Below are positions 5,662 through 9,288 of a stretch of DNA of 9,288 bases, piece after piece. The translations under genes were made by a program, and so were the position numbers. This stretch comes from Nitrosopumilus sp. UBA526. GTDB taxonomy: Archaea; Thermoproteota; Nitrososphaeria; Nitrososphaerales; Nitrosopumilaceae. The DNA lies in assembly GCA_002506665.1 (NCBI GenBank), contig DAXZ01000071.1, forward strand, positions 1 through 9,288. Direction: 5' to 3'. Position 1 is the first letter of the stretch, and the number at the start of each line of letters is the position of its first letter. The notes under the pieces are model-generated. The model was not told the DNA's origin, ran no database searches, and saw nothing but the letters and a program-made list of their open reading frames with translations.

Positions 5662-6788
5662 CAACGCAGATCACTTTGTGGAAGTCGGGATTGAAATTCA
5701 GACCATTTGTCTGCCTTTTGCAGTTTGTCATACCAGTACTGATTATAATGCTCTACAGTTAGGAATGTAAATTCCAGAAATTTTTTGTAAGAAAACCCGG
5801 CAGGTAACAGTTCAAGTGCAAGCCTTGCGTCTTGTAAATACAAGTTGCTCTTGTCAAGTGTGGCGGCAAATCCTTTTCTCACATCGCCTGCAAGTAGCGA
5901 GTAGTAGAGTGGCCAGGATGGTATCTTGACAAAACCATTCTTGATGGAATCCTCCATCTCATTTCCACAGCCGACACCTTCGGCAGCTCCTGCCATTCCC
6001 AAATAAAAGATTTCAGCCAATGGGTTTTCTGCTAGTGCCATGTTCTGTCCGGCAGTTCCCATCACTGCGCGATATTTTTTATATGACAGAGTCATCTCCT
6101 CAAGTGTAATGGTTGTGGGTTTTGATTTTAGTTTCTCATCTAGATGTTGCCCTACACGTGCATCCCGGAATCCGGATTCAAAGACGTCAAGTACATGACT
6201 GCCACCTTTTGAGATCTTTGCTCGGGCCATCTTGAGAATGTACGGATTCATAAGCTTGTAATCATCAAGAAACTCTAAATCCTCATCTCTGTCTACAATT
6301 CTGTCCATCGGCTCGCTTAGGTCGATTGCAAGAATGTGTCCCTCAACTATGTCTCGCTTTAGCTCAGGGTCGTCCCGTCGGGCATAATCAGCTGCTGCAT
6401 CATAGAGACCATTAAAGATGGGAAATGTCATCTTTACAAAGTTAGAGTTTAGGATTCGATTTACCCTGTCTTGGATTACATCGAGGCTAGACAGTTTTGA
6501 TTTTATAGGCTCAATCTCAGATGCAGCTAAAATTATCTCAGCAGAGCCGACCTCATCTCCAAAGGCCTGCTGTGTGGAGTTTGGATTTGCGTCAGAATTT
6601 ATCTCGTGCAATAGTTCCATGGCAAATCTTTGTGCAAAGTCCGGAAACTGTCTTTGGGTCTCTTTGTTGTATTTATCAAATAGTTTGAATCCCCCTGATT
6701 TTAAAAATGCCTGTTTTAGAATCTGGCGTCCGGGGTGTGTGCCCATCAGAGCTTCTTTGCTAGTTACAGATTGGTTCTTGCCACTCAT
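5661..6788 (-). CDS. Conserved-looking protein of unknown function, first gene of the rfcL operon
   Basis: I do not recognise this 375-aa protein. It looks soluble and mostly helical, with no signal peptide or long membrane segment. The N-terminus is polar and basic (1-60). A strongly acidic patch with DRDEDLEFLDD lies at about 167-176. A small-residue stretch GMAGAAEGVGCGNEMED (264-280) contains the only cysteine. The C-terminus is rich in aromatics (SWPLYYSLL, EHYNQYWYDK). I see no Walker, nuclease or zinc motif. Codon use and composition look like the neighbours, arguing against recent transfer. The ATG at 6788 sits about 24 nt from a TATA-like box, so the mRNA is probably leaderless. Its stop overlaps the rfcL start by one base (TGATG), so it is probably co-expressed with the clamp loader; function in replication is only inferred from position. 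Confidence 0.88.
   Translation of the reverse strand: MSGKNQSVTSKEALMGTHPGRQILKQAFLKSGGFKLFDKYNKETQRQFPDFAQRFAMELLHEINSDANPNSTQQAFGDEVGSAEIILAASEIEPIKSKLSSLDVIQDRVNRILNSNFVKMTFPIFNGLYDAAADYARRDDPELKRDIVEGHILAIDLSEPMDRIVDRDEDLEFLDDYKLMNPYILKMARAKISKGGSHVLDVFESGFRDARVGQHLDEKLKSKPTTITLEEMTLSYKKYRAVMGTAGQNMALAENPLAEIFYLGMAGAAEGVGCGNEMEDSIKNGFVKIPSWPLYYSLLAGDVRKGFAATLDKSNLYLQDARLALELLPAGFSYKKFLEFTFLTVEHYNQYWYDKLQKADKWSEFQSRLPQSDLR
5669..5674 (-). promoter_or_regulatory. Ribosome binding site of rfcL
   Basis: GTGATC on the minus strand matches the 3' half of the Shine-Dalgarno complement (GGTGATCC). It lies 7 nt before the ATG at 5661, inside the last codons of the upstream gene. It favours the ATG over the TTG at 5664. 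Confidence 0.5.
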
Positions 6789-6804
6789 AAACGCCTAGTT
6801 GTAT

Positions 6805-6819
6805 GATTATTATTTATGC
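6805..6819 (-). promoter_or_regulatory. TATA-like box of the unknown-rfcL-Cys-rich operon
   Basis: The minus strand reads GCATAAATAATAATC, centred about 24 nt before the ATG at 6788. The expected transcription start falls at or next to the start codon, so a leaderless transcript is predicted. It lies in the 84-nt divergent region shared with the phosphatase gene. Confidence 0.55.
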
Positions 6820-6842
6820 TTTCAAACCAAATGTTTTCTTGA

Positions 6843-6851
6843 CTTAAATTA
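6843..6851 (+). promoter_or_regulatory. TATA-like box of the phosphatase gene
   Basis: CTTAAATTA is centred about 27 nt before the ATG at 6873. No Shine-Dalgarno is visible between them, so a leaderless mRNA is predicted. With the box at 6805-6819 it forms a compact divergent promoter pair. Confidence 0.55.
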
Positions 6852-6872
6852 CGAACAGGCAGTTTTTAGTGT

Positions 6873-7679
6873 ATGTATGTGGATATTCTCCGTGAGGCAT
6901 CAAAGAGAATCTATGAAAATGTCAAAGACCTTGCAGGTACAAAGGACGCCGCCGGTGACTTTGGCATAGGTGCAGGAGGAGATATTTCACGAAATATTGA
7001 CATTGTTGCAGAAAAGACTGTCTTGGATTATTTCAAAGAGATTGGCTTTAGATGCATTGTGTTGGGTGAAGAATGCGGGGAGGTAAGACTCTCAGATAAC
7101 CCCGAGGGGTTTGTCATCATGGATGCAATAGATGGCTCTGCCAATGCCGTACGCGGGCTACCTGTCTTTTGCAGCTCGCTTGCATTTGCAACAGGGGACA
7201 AGCTTAGTTTGGTTACAGATGGCGTAGTCACAGACCTTGTAAATGGCAAGATGTATTGGGCATCAAAGAACAAGGGAGCGTTCTTTGACGGCAAGAAGAT
7301 TATGGTCAGCACTGATGAGTCAATCTACAGGATGGTAGGGGTCAACACGTCTGGCGCGGCAATTGATCTTATGAGAAAGTTGCAGCCAGTATTTGAGAAC
7401 AACAACCACGTAAGGCACTTTGGTGCAAATGCACTTGAGATGGCATGGTTTGCAAGAGGACTGTTGGATGTTTTTATTGATTGGAGAGGCAAGATCAGAG
7501 TGCAGGACATTGCTGCAGGATACATAATTGCCAAAGAGGCAGGCGGCATATTGTGTGATGATAACTGGAAACCCCTTGATGCTGATCTAAGTTACAAGAC
7601 AAGGATCTCATTTATTGCCGCAGCAAACCGCAAGATGCTCGATGATGTAAGAAAACAGATAGGCCAGAGTCAGCAGTGA
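6873..7679 (+). CDS. Inositol monophosphatase / archaeal FBPase family phosphatase
   Basis: This 268-aa Mg2+-dependent sugar phosphatase belongs to the IMPase superfamily. Archaeal members often hydrolyse both inositol-1-phosphate (for inositol lipids or solutes) and fructose-1,6-bisphosphate (gluconeogenesis), so the substrate cannot be fixed from sequence. Metal ligands are visible: Glu67 in LGEECGE, Asp84 and Asp87 in MDAIDGSAN, and Asp212 in QDIAAG followed by EAGG. Length is normal. The usual DPxDG motif reads DAIDG, with Ala85 replacing proline, and the tryptophan usually seen just before DxAAG is Gln211, with a Trp instead at 204. A second ATG four bases downstream is out of frame. The gene stands alone: an unknown gene starts 104 nt later, and the neighbour upstream is divergent. 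Confidence 0.92.
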   Translation: MYVDILREASKRIYENVKDLAGTKDAAGDFGIGAGGDISRNIDIVAEKTVLDYFKEIGFRCIVLGEECGEVRLSDNPEGFVIMDAIDGSANAVRGLPVFCSSLAFATGDKLSLVTDGVVTDLVNGKMYWASKNKGAFFDGKKIMVSTDESIYRMVGVNTSGAAIDLMRKLQPVFENNNHVRHFGANALEMAWFARGLLDVFIDWRGKIRVQDIAAGYIIAKEAGGILCDDNWKPLDADLSYKTRISFIAAANRKMLDDVRKQIGQSQQ

Positions 7680-7733
7680 TCTTATTTGGATGAGATGTGC
7701 GATACAATTGTCAATCAAAAAGGGTTGTTTTGT

Positions 7734-7745
7734 CTATATATTTTG
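7734..7745 (+). promoter_or_regulatory. TATA-like box upstream of the 68-aa gene
   Basis: CTATATATTTTG is the best TATA match in the 104-nt gap. Its centre is about 46 nt from the ATG at 7784, so transcription would begin near 7763-7766 and leave a leader of about 20 nt, unlike the leaderless neighbours. A weaker AT-rich stretch (7754-7759) is an alternative at leaderless spacing. Confidence 0.4.
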
Positions 7746-7748
7746 AAT

Positions 7749-7777
7749 ATCTCATTTATGATCATAGATTATGAGAT
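7749..7777. promoter_or_regulatory. Nested dyad, possible operator before the 68-aa gene
   Basis: Arms ATCTCAT (7749-7755) and ATGAGAT (7771-7777) are exact inverted repeats with a 15-nt spacer. Inside lies a perfect 10-base palindrome, TATGATCATA (7757-7766), nearly at the same centre. The element covers the transcription start predicted from the TATA box at 7734-7745, a typical place for a repressor site. It could also fold as a hairpin in the leader or terminate the phosphatase transcript. The structure is seen directly; the function is inferred. Confidence 0.4.
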
Positions 7778-7783
7778 GTACTC

Positions 7784-7990
7784 ATGCTTGAATCGAATAC
7801 ATTCTTTTCAAGAATGGTAGATGAATTAGTCGAGTTTTCAGAATATGACCCAGAGCTTGCAGACGGCATAAGATGGCTTGATGGTCAAGCACAAAAGAAG
7901 GGTATCACGTTTTACGACATGGTCTTTGAGGTTCTATACAGGCACGATGTACACTCTAAAGCAAAAGACTGGCTAAGCACAAGAAACTAG
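7784..7990 (+). CDS. Small acidic protein of unknown function
   Basis: I do not recognise this 68-aa protein. It looks like a soluble, helical, acidic single domain: an N-terminal helix rich in Glu/Asp (FFSRMVDELVEFSEYDPELADG), a central stretch with WLDGQAQKKG, a hydrophobic segment FYDMVFEVLY, and a polar C-terminus with KDWLSTRN. It has no cysteine, no signal peptide and no zinc motif. It is probably real: its codon use resembles the neighbours, and it occupies the strand and space between the phosphatase and gltA with no competing frame. The ATG at 7784 is the first usable start; the ATG at 7771 runs into a stop after six codons. It ends 3 nt from the gltA stop on the other strand. The dyad upstream suggests regulated expression. 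Confidence 0.75.
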   Translation: MLESNTFFSRMVDELVEFSEYDPELADGIRWLDGQAQKKGITFYDMVFEVLYRHDVHSKAKDWLSTRN

Positions 7991-7992
7991 AG

Positions 7993-8002
7993 TTTATTTT
8001 CT
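7993..8002 (+). terminator. T-rich tract ending the 68-aa gene
   Basis: TTTATTTTCT begins 3 nt after the TAG of the 68-aa gene and lies over the stop of gltA on the other strand. It is a plausible archaeal U-tract terminator, and there is no other room for one. Confidence 0.35.
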
Positions 8003-9157
8003 CAAGTCCAGAGTTTTGTATTCACATCCTTCAGGTCCGCAATACTTGCCCACATAGACTGCCTTTGGCCTATACAATGCAGGTTTTGGTGCGGCTTCGG
8101 CAAACTTTTCTTCAATGATATGAGCCGCCCACCCCACAACCCGGGAGATTGCAAATATAGGGGTGTTAAGGTCTACAGGAATCCCCAGCATGTAATATAT
8201 CGATGCGCTGTACAGGTCTACGTTTGGATAAATGTCGCGGTCTTTTTTGGACTTTATTTCAGATATGGTGACAGTCTCTACTTTTTCTGTCATTTCAAAC
8301 CACGGCTCTTTGGTCTTTTCTGCAAGTTTTCTTGAGAGTTCTTTTAGTACCTGAGCCCTTGGATCATAGGTCTTGTACACAGCGTGGCCCATTCCCATTA
8401 TTCTATCCCCCTTGCTTACCTTAGCTTTAATCCATTGCTCAACTTTGTCTAGTTCTGAGATCTCCAAGAGCATCTTCATAACCTCGGTATTTGCCCCACC
8501 ATGCAACTCCCCGCTTAGTGCCCCGATTGCCGCACTAGAGGCAGAGTACATGTGAGCTCGTGTGGATGCAACCTGCCTTGCAGTAAAAGTTGATGCGTTA
8601 AAGGTGTGGTCAGCATGCAAAATAAGACATACGTCAAAGACCTTTTCGACCTCAGGGTCTGGTTTTTTGCCAGACATCATGTACAGAAAATTTGCAGCAT
8701 GACTCAATGTCGAGTCAGGATCAACTATATCAAGTCCGTTTCGTATCCTCTGCCAACTTGCAATAATTGTAGGAACCTTGGCAATGAGGTTTATGGCCTT
8801 GTCATAACTGGCGTCCTTGTTTGAAAACTCTTCATCATAGTATCCTGCAAGTGCAGATACGAACGCCTGGAGCATGTCCATGGGGTCGGCATCCTTTCTC
8901 CAGTTTCCCATGTTTTTTTGCATCTGTTTTGGAATGTATCTTGCATCGATGAGTTTTGTGTTAAACTCGTCGAGTTGTTGTTTAGTAGGTAATTTATCAT
9001 ATAGTAACAAGTATGCAGTCTCCTCAAATGTCGAGTTTTTTGTGAGATCAAATATGTCAAATCCACGATAGATTAGCTTGCCTTGCTCACCGTCAATATT
9101 GGAGATACGGGTATCTGCTACTTCGATTCCGCGCAGGCCGATATTTTTTGTCTCCAT
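7994..9157 (-). CDS. gltA: Citrate synthase
   Basis: This 387-aa enzyme condenses acetyl-CoA with oxaloacetate to citrate, the entry to the TCA branch that supplies 2-oxoglutarate for biosynthesis. Short archaeal/Gram-positive-type length and motifs agree: LHADHTFNASTF (180-191), GELHGGAN with catalytic His219, MGMGHAVYKTYDPRAQVLK with His258 and substrate-binding DPR (265-267), PNVDLYSASIYYMLGIP with Asp313, and FAISRVVGWAAHIIEE (335-350). A 2-methylcitrate synthase is a close relative and cannot be fully excluded, but no methylcitrate-cycle genes are nearby. The C-terminus carries CGPEGC, an uncommon pair of cysteines. The ATG at 9157 follows a TATA-like box by about 27 nt, so this gene has its own promoter although another minus-strand gene ends 50 nt upstream. 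Confidence 0.96.
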   Translation of the reverse strand: METKNIGLRGIEVADTRISNIDGEQGKLIYRGFDIFDLTKNSTFEETAYLLLYDKLPTKQQLDEFNTKLIDARYIPKQMQKNMGNWRKDADPMDMLQAFVSALAGYYDEEFSNKDASYDKAINLIAKVPTIIASWQRIRNGLDIVDPDSTLSHAANFLYMMSGKKPDPEVEKVFDVCLILHADHTFNASTFTARQVASTRAHMYSASSAAIGALSGELHGGANTEVMKMLLEISELDKVEQWIKAKVSKGDRIMGMGHAVYKTYDPRAQVLKELSRKLAEKTKEPWFEMTEKVETVTISEIKSKKDRDIYPNVDLYSASIYYMLGIPVDLNTPIFAISRVVGWAAHIIEEKFAEAAPKPALYRPKAVYVGKYCGPEGCEYKTLDLRK

Positions 9158-9177
9158 ACAGAAATTTACTTTGAATC

Positions 9178-9194
9178 TTTATTATTATATTTTC
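9178..9194 (-). promoter_or_regulatory. TATA-like box of gltA
   Basis: The minus strand reads AAAATATAATAATAA, centred about 27 nt before the ATG at 9157. It fits a leaderless transcript and is the most AT-rich element between gltA and the preceding gene. Confidence 0.6.
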
Positions 9195-9207
9195 GCTAAA
9201 ATTGTGC

Positions 9208-9288
9208 TCATTGTTTGAACGCGCTAACATTCACCTTGCCTATAGATGATTTGAGAGGAACTCGCTTGAATTCAGGTTTTGATTTTGC
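9208..9288 (-). CDS. 3' end of an unidentified gene (partial, runs off the window)
   Basis: On the minus strand one frame stays open from the edge (9288) for 26 codons to a TGA at 9208-9210. The other two minus frames are interrupted. The tail is basic and contains KRVPLKSSIGKVNVSAFKQ. It is too short to name a family. It reads in the same direction as gltA, with a 50-nt gap that holds the gltA TATA box. The call rests on the open frame, coding-like composition (higher GC than the adjacent gap) and the compact genome; 26 open codons could also occur by chance. Confidence 0.5.
   Translation of the reverse strand, partial: AKSKPEFKRVPLKSSIGKVNVSAFKQ

Noticed and set aside
5662..5664. A TTG start for rfcL one codon earlier.
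   Set aside because: The adjacent ATG at 5661 is a better start, with TGATG coupling and a ribosome site at 7 nt; one residue makes no functional difference.
5351..5770. A 139-codon plus-strand open frame opposite rfcL.
   Set aside because: It is a shadow of the rfcL coding frame, which has clear AAA+ motifs, and has no promoter or family signature of its own.
6418..6798. A 126-codon plus-strand open frame opposite the 375-aa gene.
   Set aside because: It is antisense to a gene with coherent operon structure, start and promoter, and its protein is rich in Cys/Ser/Phe as expected of a shadow frame.
7680..7783. A possible small RNA or tRNA in the gap after the phosphatase gene.
   Set aside because: No tRNA arms and no C/D-box pair were found; the dyad and TATA box explain the structure better.
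145..9157. A mobile element, defence island or CRISPR array.
   Set aside because: No transposase, integrase, terminal repeats, spacer array or shift in composition is visible; the genes are core metabolism and replication plus a few unknowns.

Overview
The window looks like a stretch of a Thaumarchaeota (ammonia-oxidising archaeon) chromosome. It carries an archaeal clamp-loader large subunit, a stand-alone acyl-CoA carboxylase of the kind used in the 3-hydroxypropionate/4-hydroxybutyrate (HP/HB) carbon-fixation cycle, archaeal TATA-like boxes about 24-31 nt upstream of most first genes, and very compact gene packing. Six 60-base rows counted by hand gave 35-58 % GC, averaging about 45 %. That fits a mid-GC lineage such as Nitrosotenuis-like organisms better than a low-GC Nitrosopumilus, but the genus is inference.

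Layout, left to right. A peroxiredoxin (145-606, +) abuts, tail to tail with no spacer, a minus-strand acyl-CoA carboxylase operon that reads pccB (4150-2603), accC (2597-1116), accB (1119-607). A second minus-strand operon reads an unrecognised 375-aa gene (6788-5661), rfcL (5661-4516) and a cysteine-rich 103-aa gene (4519-4208). Its junctions overlap by 1 and 4 nt, each with a visible Shine-Dalgarno match. A short divergent promoter region (6789-6872) separates this operon from an inositol-monophosphatase/FBPase family gene (6873-7679, +). A 104-nt gap with a dyad follows, then a 68-aa unknown gene (7784-7990, +). Citrate synthase (9157-7994, -) comes next, and finally the last 26 codons of another minus-strand gene running off the right edge. 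No stretch over 300 bases lacks a gene. No tRNA, rRNA, CRISPR array, insertion sequence or phage gene was seen.

How the genes fit together. The carboxylase operon would supply malonyl-CoA and methylmalonyl-CoA for autotrophic carbon fixation. Citrate synthase draws acetyl-CoA into the TCA branch. The phosphatase belongs to gluconeogenesis or inositol-lipid synthesis, and the peroxiredoxin to peroxide defence. The rfcL operon is the replication piece and holds the least understood genes. I see no defence island or mobile system. The most interesting points are the two unknown genes locked to rfcL, an RFC-L without a recognisable PIP box, the split carboxylase alpha chain, the substrate-selectivity residue in pccB, a peroxiredoxin lacking its active-site proline, and the dyad before the 68-aa gene.
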